A stretch of DNA of 64,000 bases from Parnassius smintheus behrii (taxonomy: Eukaryota > Arthropoda > Insecta > Lepidoptera > Papilionidae): positions 21,620,261 to 21,684,260 of the forward strand of contig JAUPFT010000018.1 in assembly GCA_036936625.1 (NCBI GenBank). Direction: 5' to 3'. The notes under the pieces were generated by a model that did not search any database, was not told where the DNA came from, and was given only the letters and a program-made list of their open reading frames with translations. Position numbers and translations under genes: made by a program. Positions 32,721 to 44,653 of this stretch are shown here, in pieces (the first letter of the stretch is position 1; every line of letters begins with the position of its first letter).

Positions 32721-35640
32721 CTAAAACTTAGATTCTAAATAAAGTAACATTTTTCTCCTGAAATTATTTAAATTGTCATTGAAAATATCTAAATCAGATG
32801 GCCTAGATATATAATTATACAGTCTAAACATTCTGCATAATGCTGAATTAAGACCGAGGCTAATCCTGTGAGGTGGGACCATAAACAGCTTGTAGACATT
32901 AAATCGCGGTAATCTGCTTGGAGCATTAATGTTAACCATTTCAAGTAATTGAGGACAGTCAATGCCATTATTACACAGTTTGTAGAGGAAGCTCAAATCC
33001 AAAAGTTTGCGCCTGTTATATAAGGAAGATATACGGAAATGCTTTAGCCGTTCATCACATGAAGTTAAGGAGCGGTGTCGGTTAAATTTCAATGCTAGCA
33101 TACTAAGGAACCTCCGCTGTACTCGTTCAATTCCACTCTTATGAACCTCATAGAAAGGAGACCAAACTTGAGAACAATATTCAAGGTTGCTCCGAACTAA
33201 GCTGTGAAAGAGTAGTAGTAATGTTTGAGTATGTCTGAACTGTTTGTTGTTTCTACCTAAAAATTCGCACAATTTGGACGCCTTCGTTATAATACTGTTT
33301 ATATGTGGTACAAAAGACAGTTTACTATCCAACAAAACGCCCAGGTCTTGTATACACTCTACTTGACTGAGTACTGTGTTGCCAATTTTGTATGTAGTTT
33401 GGATAGGAGTATGTTTGCGTGTGAATGACATATGATAACACTTTTTGAGCATTCAGAATCATATTGTTTTGACTACACCACTCGATCAATCTATCCAAAT
33501 CGGCTTGAATAAGCTGGGAGTCTGTTGATGATCTAACAGGTCTAACGAATTTCAAATCGTCAGCAAACAGGTAAACTTCTGTGTTCAAAAAACATTCTTT
33601 CACTGAGTTGATCAAAATTAAAAACAAAAGAGGCCCTAAATGTGACCCTTGAGGAACACCCGAGGTTACCTTAAACGGTTCAGAAGGGCTTCCATTAACA
33701 ACTACATAACACTCGCGACGAGTTAAGTAAGTAACCAATCCAAAATAGGGTCACCAATACCACAACTAATTAATTTCGTCAAAAGTATCTCATGGTCAAC
33801 TTTATCAAATGCCTTGTTAAAATCAGTATAGATAGCATCGACTTGAGAACCCTGATCGACATACTGGATAAAATAATTGGTGAAGGCAATTAAATTAGTA
33901 GTGGTGGACCTATTTCTAAGGAAACCATGTTGACGATCAGTAATTTGAAATTTTAGTAAATTGTAAACATAAGGGTAGATTAAAACTTCAAAAACTTTAG
34001 GAAAAATAGATAAAATGGATATTGGTCTGTAATTTCTAATGTTATTCTTAGTACCATCTTTGTAAATGGGAACAATTTTAGTCATTTTCCAGTAGGTAGG
34101 AAATATTCCAGTTTTAAGAGATTCGTTGAAGATACAAGTAAGTGGTAATGATAGTTGCTTAGCACACTGATATATAAACAACGGCGGTAATCCATCTGGG
34201 CCAGGACCTTTATTTAAGTCAAGTCTCTTTAGCCCAGTGAGAATTAAATTATCCGACAGCATAATAGAGCTAAGCGAGGATGAAAATGAATGGACACCAT
34301 CGCGTTTATGGTAACAAACTTGTGGATTTAGACTTATACTATAAATAGATGAAATTTTTTTCGCAAAGAGTTCACTTATGCTTGTTTCATCTGCTCCAAT
34401 TTCATGATCTAATTGCATACGGGATGATATATTGCTACTATTTTTACGCTTATGCTTTATAAATGTCCAAAAATATTTAAGATTTGAGGTTATACTATGT
34501 TCAAGGCGTTTGTAATAACTATTATAGCACTATTTCATTAAATTTTTTGTTCTTTGTTTAAGCAAGTCTAGGGCAATTTTATCCATCGGATTATTATATT
34601 TCTTAACGCGTTGTCTAATTTTATTTTTTTCTTTAATACTCATTATAAGACCTTTTGAAAACCAAATTGGATATTTAATGCTTTTAGGTGTGGTGAGTGG
34701 TACATGTTTACTTATGGTAGAACGCAATACATCATAAAAACGAGTAACCATTTCATTAACATTCCTACATAATGCAAATATATTGAGCCAATCAACACTA
34801 TCCAATTCATTTTTGATAGACTCATAGTTAGCTTTGTGGAAATTAGGTCTAGGTTGTAAATGATTGATGGAGTGGAAAATAATTTCAAATACAAGAGGTG
34901 GATGAAAAGGATCAATAGCGGTTAATGCTTCGTCGGCTTGATCAACACATACGTTACTTTCTGATGAGAATATTAAATCAAGCATTTTCAAGTCCCCCGT
35001 GACCATGGGTGCTAGAAAGCGCCCGAAACGTCGGGAATTAAAAATAAAAGTAATTAAAAGCAAAAATAAACGCGATAAAATCCGTAAAAGTAGTTTTAAT
35101 CATGTGTAGTGTTCGCGTAAATATAAGAAATCATTAAGCATTTTCAAGTTTTTGTTTTTAATGTAATTGAACTGCTTACGGCATTGAGAGTCGTTTAAAA
35201 TAGTAAATAGGTCATTATCATTTTCCAGCCACTCCAAATTAGGAAGGTTAAAATTACCAATGAGTGATCAAAATCGGAAAGATTATAATAATTATCTACA
35301 AACTGTTCATAGTTCCTTGAATTAACGGAAGGTGGTATATAGACCGCACATATGCAAAGCTTTATAAGATTTTTACCATTTCTGAGATGAACTACAATCC
35401 AAAGATCTTCTATTAGTCCAGTGCCTTCATTTCTATTAACGCTATGTGAGTCAAAATTTCTATTGACGGCAATCATTACACCACCTCCAGTCTTCTTTGA
35501 AAATGATTTAGTCAAGTCTCTGTCTCGTCTATATACAGCATAATTATCGTTAATCGTTAACGTTATTTTGTAGCCAAGTTTCCGTTATTACAACAATATC
35601 GTACTCATTCGTACACATGTTACTATAAAATTCATTAATT
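32721..35640 (-). pseudogene. CR1/Jockey-group LINE ORF2, decayed
   Basis: On the minus strand, from 5' to 3': endonuclease pieces (GGGVMIAVNRNFDS, IKLCICAVYIPPS in 35195-35515; FGRFLAPMVTGDLKMLDLI after it), a linker (KYPIWFSKGLIMSIKEK), RT (RPISILSIFPKVFEVLI, DFNKAFDKVDHEIL, GVPQGSHLGPLLFLI, LFADDLKF) and the C-terminal region (LGVLLDSKLSF, YCSQVWSPFY). At least four frameshifts and a 144-base insertion (34993-35136) break it. The clade is judged from motif style only. Confidence 0.8.
34993..35136 (+). mobile_element. Short Penelope-like terminal fragment with 12-bp TSD
   Basis: Inserted in the dead LINE between two copies of AGCATTTTCAAG (34981-34992, 35137-35148). It matches the 3' end of the Penelope-like remnant at 58600 (GTGACCATGGGTGCT, CCCGAAACGTC, AACGCGATAAAAT). 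It contains the hairpin and GAAAC motif discussed under findings. Confidence 0.75.
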
Positions 35641-35740
35641 TGTGTATTTAGGCCTCTACAGTTTTGGTAATAACAATTTAAGGCAGCAGATTTTGTGCAG
35701 GTATACATAAAAAACAAGATATGAATAAATGAGAAGAAAT

Positions 35741-36373
35741 CTAATCGGTTAAGTATTGTAACGAGGATAAATTCTTAATAACAACAACAGGAGCTGACTC
35801 CGACTTTCTCACAAAAATGCGGCCACCTCTTACCCAAACGAACTTGTAGTTCTTTTCTTTGGCCTTAAGTCTGGTAGCCCGATGCAGATCTTTGTTACTT
35901 GGAGAGAGATGCTCAGTCACGAATACAGGTTTCTTGTCACCGCCGATACCCAAGGGGCTAGAATTAAGTTTGTCCGATTGGTGGTTCTTGTTGAATTTTA
36001 TGACGGAAGCTAAAAATCCATCACGAATCAGAGGGCTGCGTAACTTGACAATAATTGATCTAGGTCTGGTGGTGGCAGGATGAGCCTTAGCAATTCTAGT
36101 GCACATATGAATATCTTCTTCTTTAAGGTCGAAGCAGACCACCTTTGCAAGCTGCTTAGTCAGTAGGATCAGATTTTCTGATTTATGTTCAGGTACACAT
36201 TGTAATTCTAAGTTCGAGGCACGAGAGTGCTGTTCTATTTGTGCCACACGATCAAATAATTCCCTATTAGCGATGGTCAAGTCTGTACATTCCTTCTGTA
36301 ACCGATGACATAATTCAGACTTTTTGTTCAAATCAACCTTGATTTCCTTATATTGTGAGTTTATAAAATCCAT
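35741..36373 (-). CDS. LINE ORF1 protein (CR1/Jockey-group), open
   Basis: 210 residues. A likely coiled coil at the start (QYKEIKVDLNKKSELCHRL), a central region with IVKLRSPLIRDGFLASV and a C-terminal FVWVRGGRIFVRK block that is typical of ORF1 proteins preceding such ORF2s. These proteins bind the element RNA. The frame is still open although ORF2 is ruined. The ATG at 36373 is the first in frame. Confidence 0.7.
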   Translation of the reverse strand: MDFINSQYKEIKVDLNKKSELCHRLQKECTDLTIANRELFDRVAQIEQHSRASNLELQCVPEHKSENLILLTKQLAKVVCFDLKEEDIHMCTRIAKAHPATTRPRSIIVKLRSPLIRDGFLASVIKFNKNHQSDKLNSSPLGIGGDKKPVFVTEHLSPSNKDLHRATRLKAKEKNYKFVWVRGGRIFVRKSESAPVVVIKNLSSLQYLTD

Positions 36374-36493
36374 AGAATTTATGTTTGATTAACATTAATA
36401 AAGGTGTTCCGAAGAAACTGTCTATGGCAGTAAATATATTTCTCTAAAGGTCATAGCTAAAATATACATAATTCGATAAAATACATACACTAC

Positions 36494-36546
36494 ATGCGAT
36501 AAAATACGCGAAGAGATGTTGCATCTCTTCGCGTATTTTATCGCAT
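36494..36546. repeat. Perfect 25-bp hairpin at a LINE 5' junction
   Basis: Arms 36494-36518 and 36522-36546 with a 3-base loop (TTG), no mismatch. The right arm is coding sequence of the LINE fragment that follows; the left arm is an inverted copy of it. Confidence 0.9.
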
Positions 36547-36905
36547 CTACCACGGGGAGTGTTCTGAGGAATTGTTCGGACTGATTCCAGCCGCACAGTT
36601 TCACCATCGCACATCGCGACAAAACTCGCAATATCATCCATCCCATCTGGATGACTGGCGGTCCATCACTAAGCGATTTAAAAGAAGTTTTCTTCATCGC
36701 ACAACTTCCTTGTGAAATCAACTACTACCAGAGACGACTCCGATACGACTTAGGGACCTTAAAGAAAAGAACCTATTCCTTATTAAAAGGCCGGTAACGC
36801 ATTTGCAATCCCCCTTGTGTTGCAGCTGTTTATGGGCTGCGGTAATCACTAACCATCAGGTGTGCCATATGCCCATATGCGTTTGCCCCCTCTCCTATAA
36901 AAAAA
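36519..36905 (+). pseudogene. 5'-truncated LINE C-terminus (CR1/Jockey-like)
   Basis: The plus strand reads SLRVFYRIYHGECSEELF, LIPAAQFHHRTSRQ, YHPSHLDDWRS and FKRSFLHRTTSL, then decays, the usual last 70 residues of a common moth LINE. The 3' end passes CCATCAGGTGTGCCATATG and ends CTATAAAAAAAA (about 36905). Confidence 0.75.
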
Positions 36906-37139
36906 ATTTGCAGCTTATTGCAGATATTGTTTGAATATTTTTAATTATTTTAGAATATCATGGAAAAATTCAGTTAATTTTAAAATTCTTGAGTTTCATG
37001 CACTAAAATAAAAAAAAATTGAAATCCTTTTACTGTTTCCTTAATATTCATTCGATAGTCCTCGTAATAAATTGTACATCACTAACTAACGCACACAATG
37101 ACAAATCAAACTTTGTCACGCGTTTTCGGGCTGTCAGAT

Positions 37140-37650
37140 TGTCTTTATATGTCTTAATATAATTATATAAATTACGTGTCACGTTGTTTGTCCGCGATGA
37201 ACTCCTAAACTACTTAACTAATTTTAACCAAATTTGCACACCGTGTGTAGTTTGGTCCAACTTGAGAGATGGAATGTTTTTTTTTGCCCATGAGTGACCC
37301 ACAATTTTTTTTTGCGATTTTAAGGATTTTTAAAATTTTAAAATACACATTGTAATTCACATAGGACATGACAAAGGATCGTCGAAAAGGGCAGAACAAC
37401 GCCTGCATGGCAAGCTAGTTTATTATATAAAAATTACGTGTCACATTGTTTGTCTGCGATGAACTCCTAAACTACTGAACTGATTTCATTGAAATTTTGC
37501 ACACTGTGTGAAGTTTGGCCCAACTTGAGAGATAGAATAGTTTTTTTCCCACGAGTGACCCGCAATTCTTTTTTTGCGAATTTAAGGATTTTTATTAGGA
37601 CATGACAAAGGGTCGTCGAAAAGGGCAGAATGTCTGCCTGGTAAGCTAGT
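37140..37650 (+). repeat. Two tandem copies of a ~250-bp moth repeat
   Basis: Copy 1 (about 37170-37415) and copy 2 (about 37430-37650) share ATTACGTGTCAC, GATGAACTCCTAAACTACT, GTTTGGYCCAACTTGAGAGAT, GGACATGACAAAGG and GTCGAAAAGGGCAGAA, with small deletions in copy 2. Non-coding. Family resembles the Helitron-like short repeats of Lepidoptera, from memory. Confidence 0.75.
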
Positions 37651-39107
37651 ACAAGTGTATATTCTAAGTCTATGTATGTACGTATGTTCATCCATTCCCT
37701 TAGATCTTCTAAACTATTCATCGTATTTTGATAAATTGGATATATACAGAATCACTATGCCCTATTGTGGGTTTTAGGCTGCATGAAGTCACATAAAACT
37801 ACCATGGCGGCTTGTTGTGGACATATACTTAATAGTTCCAAAAATGTATCTAATAAAAGGTGTAATCCAGAATGTTCTCGACATTCCAAAAATATATGTT
37901 ATAAAAAAGGTAACTATATTATTATTCATTAGTTAACGTTTTTTATGAAATTAAAGTAATTACAATAATAACGGTTGTTTCGGATTTGTTTACCCGGTCA
38001 CTAGCCCTCATACAATATGTTAATCGGTCGAACGACTGGTCCAAGTCCGTTTTGTATCCGAGTTGTCACTGTCACCGGGCGAAACTGTTTCAATGTAACT
38101 AACTATGTGTGTGTAAAATTGTTAGCTTATTGTTTTAATTTTTATGTTTGAGTTTCGTAGTAATAGAGCTTTCAAGCTGTTTCTAAAATAAATTTTATAA
38201 ATAGTTCGTACATCCGTTCATATCGTATAATTTACAAAATCCGTTGGTTTTATAGCTGGTTTTTCCCAGGACAGAGGTTTTCTCGAAACTGTGGTAAAAG
38301 AAAAAAATTACTTTCAATTAGAATTACGTGTAATATTGAATAAAAAAATATTCAATTCTATACTATTTGTGTGCGCAGATTTCCCCCGCGAAAAATGACT
38401 GACATTTGTGTTTCGGGAAAAAACGCTATGGCTACTCACCTCCTGTCCACCGGTGGCCCGTGATGCACTGTGTTTTATTTATGTGGAGTGTTATTTCTAG
38501 GCAAAATCGATTAATTTAAATGTTATGTAAAGATCTGTGTTTTATATCCTAATGTGCACTTGAAAGTGAAATATCGCTTGCCTATTATAAACACCCAGTG
38601 CCGGATTATACTTACTTAAGGGTACACTAACACTAGTCACTCATTATTCCATACAAATCTAGTCTTGCGATTACTCCACTGTTTGATGGTGTACGTTCAA
38701 AATAAAAAATGATTTCAATTTGTCTCATCATTATCTAAACCTGTATGGAAACAAAACAGTAAAAAAGGAATATATTTAAAAGTGCTAATTTTAACACATC
38801 TTTGGGCGGAAATAAATACCATAAGAAGAACGAAAATTGCAAAACAGTTACCATACAGGGATAGACTAGGTGTTCAAAAGTGCAAATAATTTTATTTTGA
38901 ACAGATACATGTAATAGAATTTTCATGATATCCAGATTAACCAAAGGTCTGTTTATAAAATCCCGCGTGTTCGTTTTTATTGTAAATCATCATGCCTTTC
39001 GCTTTCCCGCGTGATGTCGGCTGAGATAGCGTGCATTTTAACCACGCCCACCAATTTGTTTGTGCCATCGACTAGGGCCACCTTAAGGCAAATTAGGCAC
39101 GTGCCTA
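37651..39107. other. Non-coding, no feature recognised
   Basis: About 1.4 kb of AT-rich DNA without a convincing frame. No inverted repeat or tail could be fixed by eye. Confidence 0.4.
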
Positions 39108-40424
39108 CGAGGGCGGCACTGAAAATTTCGGGAATCAAGGAAGTGACACAACATTACTATTTAAAAATGTATTTATTGCTTTTCGAAGTATTCTCCGCGA
39201 AATTTGACACATTTTTTCATACGATTGAACCAATCATTGAAGCAACCATTCCATTCGGAAGTTGGGGTCGCCAAAATGGCCGTTTTGTAGGCGTCCACAG
39301 CTTCTTCAGGTGATGAAAATCTCTGTCCACGCAATTTATTCTTTATTTTAGGGAAAGGAAAGAAACCATTAGGGCTTTATATCATTATATATATATTCAT
39401 ATATTAGGGTCGGGACTGTACGGCGGATGGTCTAATAATTCTATGTTTTCTTGCTCTAAAAACTCTTTTGTTCTGTGTGCGGTGTGAGAACTCGCATTGT
39501 CGTGATGGAGGATGATGCGGCGGTTGCAGTTTTCGTTACGGAGTTCAGAAACGACCTGTGACAAACAAAAGCTAGCATACCATTCTGCATTAACCGTTCT
39601 TTGTCCCTCAAGAGGAATAGTCGTAATATGACTGGTTTTGGAGACAAACGTGGCCACCATTTTTTTGCAACACTCCGTGAACGAACAATTTTTGTTGGCT
39701 TTAACTCATTTTCGAACACCCAAACTCGTGACTGGTTTTTTGTTTCGGGTTAGTACGCGTACATCCAGGATTCGTCACCTGATACGATGTTGTATACAGC
39801 ATTTGAGGATCCTGCGTGGAATCTTTAGAGAGTTCTGACGCACCAAGTAACGCGAGCCGCTTTTTGCTCTTCACAGAGCGAATGCGGTATACATCGGGAA
39901 ACAACTTTTTTACACCTAATTGTTCATGCAAGATTATTTGTATTTGACTCATGCCAATGTCTAAAGTTGCCTGAATTTCGTGGTATGTCAAATGTCGATC
40001 TTCCTAAATCAGCTTACGCAAAGCATCAACGTTTTCTTGGGTGACTGCAGTTTTTGGACGACCTTGACGGGGATCGTCACTGAGCTTGACACGTCCACGT
40101 TGAAATTCAGCAAACTAGCGATAAATTGTGGTTTTGGATGGGGCTTCATCAGCAAATACAGAAACCATCCGGTCAATACACTGTTTTTGTGTTAAACCAC
40201 TTCGAAAGTCATAATAAATCATTGCTCTTGAATTTTCTCGAGTCAATTCCGTTTTCTCAACGACTAAACAAGTTTGACAAAACCTTGTAACAAGACCGAG
40301 AATCTTTTTTTAAATAAATAAATGGTATTCAATTTTAAAAACCAAGGAGTTTTCAATTAAAAAGATTTTAATATGACAGGAATAGTGGAAATATTCCATT
40401 CCGGATACTTTTAGTGCCGCCTAG
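39108..40424 (-). pseudogene. Mariner transposon (1.3 kb), dead
   Basis: TIR-like ends (left CGAGGGCGGCACT, right end complementary CTAGGCGGCACT) lie next to TA at 39106-39107 and 40425-40426; the length of 1,317 bp is normal. On the minus strand a mariner transposase can be followed in pieces: TYHEIQATLDIGMSQIQIIL, LHEQLGVKKL, HHDNASSHTAHRTKEF and HPPYSPD. Several stops and shifts, an AT-rich insertion near 39385-39410 and loss of the third catalytic Asp (PNGFF where the family has PNDF) make it inactive. Confidence 0.8.
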
Positions 40425-40854
40425 TATGAGCAAGGGGTTACAAAGGGGCACACGCGAAAGCTTTTGAACCTAAAAAAAAACATATACAGTTACATAAAAT
40501 TATACTTCCTATAGAGATGTATAGGTTCTGTCCTATGTCTCCCTCACAATCATTATATTTTCATTCTTCTACACTCGCCTTCGTCCACCTAATTATTTTG
40601 CAAATAAACTATATCATTAATTTCGAGATAGTTTATTTGCAAAATAAGTAGTTATAATTTATAACATACGACCGCCAGAAGGACGGCGATGCTAGCCTAC
40701 GCCGCTTTCGATATTTAATCCGTCCCTGTACAAATTTAAAATTATCTAAAGTCTGAAAAGAGGGGCAAAAGTACACGGTAATCACCAAATTCGGCAAATT
40801 ATTCTTCATCATCGAGATCATCATTCATCGAGAGGGTGATGAACTGTCCTCTGG
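40425..40854. other. Non-coding
   Basis: No gene; holds only the 20-bp inverted repeat at 40593. Confidence 0.4.
40593..40647. repeat. 20-bp inverted repeat
   Basis: TTATTTTGCAAATAAACTAT (40593-40612) and its exact complement at 40628-40647, spacer 15 bases. Confidence 0.85.
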
Positions 40855-40858
40855 AGAT

Positions 40859-41160
40859 TTGGGATGTAACGTAAACAATTCTTTCGTTATCAACGTTGCA
40901 AAGATAGAGAAAGGGTTGATAGGCATTGCGTTCCTAATACTCAGAATTACCAAACGATATCCGTTGAAGTTCATACAGGTTAACGCACCAACCTCGGCAT
41001 ATCCCGATGATGAGGTGGAGGAGATTAAAGAGGATAATCTTTAGTGCCATATACTCCATCAAAACCCACTTTAGTGTAAATGTGAGACTGGAGAAAACTA
41101 CATACAAGAAAGAACGGTAAGTAGAAAAATTTGGACATAGAATCCCGTTTACACACTAAC
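40859..41160 (+). pseudogene. RTE endonuclease fragment
   Basis: A 61-codon open part (NNSFVINVAKIEKGLIGIAF, ITKRYPLKFIQVNAPTS, DDEVEEI) matches the middle of an RTE-type AP endonuclease, around its VYAPT motif (here VNAPT). It is followed by stops. Both ends are missing. Confidence 0.55.
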
Positions 41161-41238
41161 TTTGGAGATGAAAGAAGATTTCTTTAGAGTAGACCCGCAT
41201 TTCTGAGACATACAATATTTTGAGGATTCCTTCAAAAC

Positions 41239-41245
41239 ACACACA

Positions 41246-41297
<52 letters not shown>
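41239..41297. repeat. (CA)n microsatellite
   Basis: About 29 CA units with one AA interruption, followed by an AT-rich tail. Confidence 0.95.
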
Positions 41298-41305
<8 letters not shown>

Positions 41306-41513
41306 CATATATTTATATATATAATATGTAACAAAAACCCTAAGGTTACCGTTAAGTGCGTTATCAGAATCAGTATTCAAACGTATAGAAATAACTTTAC
41401 TTCAGAAAACTCGACATAAAAATAATCAAATTAAATTTTATTTAAATAATATTTGTAAAGGGAGATGCCCATTTTCGGCCATAGAACGCCCAACAATGTG
41501 CATTTGTTAAAAA

Positions 41514-41589
41514 AAATATATCTTTATTTATGGTTATTAATAACCATAAATAAAGATATATTTATATATACTGCGATTAATCGCAGTAT
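41514..41589. repeat. Two adjacent perfect palindromes
   Basis: 41514-41563 is a 50-base palindrome without a spacer, centred on GGTTATTAATAACC. Four bases on, 41568-41589 is a second of 22 bases centred on CTGCGATTAATCGCAG. Neither lies in a gene. Confidence 0.9.
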
Positions 41590-42252
41590 CCATTTATCCT
41601 AAAAATATGGGAATATTTTTGCACAAATTAAAAGTACCGAATAGATAAAAATAAAATTAGGTAAATACGTAATTCATAAGTTTGTGAATGAAATAAAAAA
41701 TGTTGCCAATCACAAAAATCATTAAAAAAAATCGATTTCCCTTTCCGATCGATTACTTACGGTATCATTATTACAATGCTAATATAATTTTTCGATAATT
41801 ATTATTGTGTTATGATATAGGTGTAAAGCAATCCTTTAAAACGAATATTTATCCAATGCAGCCGATACGCAACAGTTGTCAACCTCTTGTTTATCTGACT
41901 ACAGACGAAAAAGGATGGTTATGTTTTTACTGTGTTTGCGGGTGGCTAAGCTGAATCGTTTTTGCTATGGTGCTTTAAAACGTAGGATGCATTTTATTAT
42001 AGAGGGCGCTACTATCAACGAAAATGTTTTTTTCGCTAAACTCGTAAAGTACTTCACCGATTTTGAAAATTCTTTCACCACAAGATTCTTATGTATAATT
42101 ATAGATGTCTAATATAGGATGATTTTATTATAGAGAGCGCTGCTTTCAATGTATATGTTTTTGGCTAATCTCGAAAATTACTTGACCAATTTTGAAAATT
42201 ATTATTATACCATTACATTGCTAATGAGCGCGTTATTTGTGTGATAAAATTA
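41590..42252. other. Non-coding, no feature recognised
   Basis: AT-rich; a short near-duplicate phrase (TTTTATTATAGAGGGCGCT near 41990 and TTTTATTATAGAGAGCGCT near 42123) suggests decayed repeats. Confidence 0.4.
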
Positions 42253-42254
42253 TA

Positions 42255-42774
42255 CAGTGTGTCCGGGGAAGTAGTAATCAAACTTTAAGTGCGTGATCTA
42301 TGGACAATTTTATCGATAAAAATACCTTAAGTCAGGGGTTCGAGCCCACTGTTGCTTAGTTACAAGAATTAAAAAAAAATTCTCATTTTTAGCTCTACCT
42401 TCAAAAATAGGCGACAGTGCGGGCATATTGATACTGATGACAAGCAATTTGGTGTCATTCGAAAGCTAAGAAGTTAAACTTTCAGTAAAAATATGAAACA
42501 CACGTGGTTGTCATACATTTTGAGAGAGTTAGGATTGATTAGATTAAAAAACTTATGATATTTTTAATGTTTTTTTCAGTTATTTTAAAATATCAAAAAA
42601 ACTAGAAGATTAAGATATCTTTTTTTGTATTGTATGGCTAGTATTTGAGCTGTTCTAAAAAATGATGTCAAAACTATTACTCTAGGCCATTTATTTCCGA
42701 AGTTATTGTTAAACAAATGGGACCCCTCCGCAGCGCGCACTTAAAGTTTGATTACTACTTCCCCGGACACACTG
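42255..42774. mobile_element. 520-bp MITE with 39-bp perfect TIRs and TA duplication
   Basis: TIRs CAGTGTGTCCGGGGAAGTAG... (42255-42293) and the exact complement (42736-42774), flanked by TA. No coding capacity. TA target and CAGT ends point to the Tc1/mariner superfamily. Confidence 0.9.
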
Positions 42775-43374
42775 TATAATTACAATAATTAATTGTGAGA
42801 TTAATATTTTCTAAATAAATAAAGCTAAATACCTACCTCCAGTAACTCCAATTATTATTTTTACAATTTAAGAATTGTATTTACACACTTTACCTACTCC
42901 GATTGATTGTTATAGGTATAAGTAATGAATCTTAAGCAAAAGAGCTCCACTTTAACGAAAAAACTATTTATTAAAATAAAAACAAAAAGTTGAAAAAAAG
43001 TGGCTCAGTGCGAGACGGACTCGCGGGCCCATGAAGATTTCTGTAGTAACAAGCATAGATTTTACATCGAGTCAAAATATCACTATCATTATTGCCAGCA
43101 ACAAATAATTTTGTGTTTCAGTGTTTGTGGGATAAATGACAAAGTTGTATTTGCGGTTCTTGAAAATGTGCTACTTGTATCTCAAAAAAAAAAAGAACTA
43201 CATATTATACATTATAGGGGTTTCTGTGGTTTATTCATTACCAAATAGAAAAAACTTATTGCACATACAACGTATTGTTTTTATCCATTTCAAGCTATCA
43301 AAAGCGGTTGTCGACCGTTGAAAACAAAAACAACCGTTGTTATCGGCTCGTTGACAAACTTAACATCTATAGTT
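42775..43374. other. Non-coding
   Basis: No credible gene; the 82-codon open stretch near 43000-43248 has no recognisable feature. Confidence 0.4.
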
Positions 43375-43615
43375 ATGATAATTAAATAAGGGAATAATTA
43401 GCTGATTTACCATGAATTCTTTAGAGTATAACAAAACACTACTGCACAATTTAACTGTTATTCCTATCTGTTCTTAACATTACATTTAAAATGGAATCGT
43501 GTTATGATAATTAAAGAAGTTAATTTCTAGCTGATTTACTATGAATTCTCTAGAGCATAACAAAATAATACTGCACAAGTTACCTGTTCTTAAAATACAT
43601 TTGAAATAGAATTTC
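43375..43615 (+). repeat. Diverged tandem duplication (~120 bp)
   Basis: 43375-43497 and 43503-43615 share TATGATAATTAAA, AGCTGATTTAC, ATGAATTCT, TAGAG and ACTGCACAA with scattered differences. Confidence 0.75.
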
Positions 43616-44480
43616 AATAAATAAAGGAAAATATATTTTAAAAAGTGTACAGAACTCAAAGCGCGTCAAAGACTATTCTTTTTTATATTATTAATCAAAT
43701 AAAAATCGATATCGTTTCATAGATTTTATGACAGTTAAGTGGCAACATCGAATCTGACAGCCAGGCCCCTGTCAAGTCACAATACGAATTCGTTTACGAG
43801 TTTTTGTTTTGTTGGAAATTGAATTGTTAATCTCTCAACAATTGGTTCGAACACAGCAGGTAAATAGTTGGTACATGTCACGAAGTGTCATGTCTTCCTC
43901 TGAGAAGTGCTTTTTAACCCTTAAAAGCTCGGCGTCTCCATATGGAGACATCAATGTCTCCTTGTTAGACCGCGCCAAAGAGTATGCTAATATTTAGAGG
44001 GACGCCTTAGAACCAAAGAGTATATGATCACTAAGTTTACTCGAAACCATAGACAAGATTACAAATAACATTAAAAAATAATTATATTATTATATAGTTC
44101 ACATATAAACTTAAAAACTTGGTAATATTAAGTTGCTGATAGACACGCTCTACTTAAAAAATTATATGCGTGTTATGATATTCAGTGGAATCTCTATAAA
44201 TCGAACCTCGTTAAGTTGAAATCCTCAGTAAGTCGAAAAAAATTGTCATTCCCTTCCGCTGAACCCCTAAATACGCGGTATCTCGAATTATTAGACTTTG
44301 TAACTCGAAGAAAATGTTACTTCCCTACGAAATATTGATAATAGATATTTATACCCTATAACTCGAATTTCAAAAATGAGACTCCGTCAGTCGTAGTTAG
44401 TAAACAATAATGACGTCTTACTTGGAATTCCCCGAAATAATAGCAATAAAATACGGGTTCTTAATCATAAAGTAGCTGCC
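43616..44480. other. Non-coding
   Basis: No gene. A 16-base palindrome GTCTCCATATGGAGAC lies near 43935. From 44186 CAGTGGAATCTCTATAAATC resembles pogo/Tigger-type ends, but no matching right end was found. Confidence 0.4.
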
Positions 44481-44521
44481 GCGTCACCTGCCGAGCGTCG
44501 GCCGAGCTCGGCGGGTGACGC
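44481..44521. repeat. GC-rich hairpin
   Basis: GCGTCACCTGCCGAGC (44481-44496) pairs with GCTCGGCGGGTGACGC (44506-44521), one mismatch, 9-base loop, within AT-rich flanks. Confidence 0.8.
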
Positions 44522-44641
44522 TGGCAACTATGCGTGACATGAAACGTCCTATAACTCAAAAAGTATGAATGTTAGAAAAAAAAGTTTCAAGCAAAAGTTT
44601 TGGAAAATAAACTGATCTTTCAAAATAAATTTATGCATTTT

Positions 44642-44653
44642 ATTGATTAATCT
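44642..44653 (+). repeat. Left target-site duplication of inverted RTE copy
   Basis: ATTGATTAATCT, repeated exactly at 46899-46910. Confidence 0.85.

Noticed and set aside
37140..37650. CRISPR-like array
   Set aside because: Only two long diverged tandem units of a eukaryotic repeat; no spacer structure.
41149..41380. Cysteine/valine-rich frames
   Set aside because: Translations of the (CA)n microsatellite.
43809..43997. Small gene
   Set aside because: A 62-codon open stretch without any recognisable motif, splice context or conservation evidence.
44186..44560. pogo/Tigger-type element
   Set aside because: Only a left-end-like phrase was seen; no matching right end or transposase.
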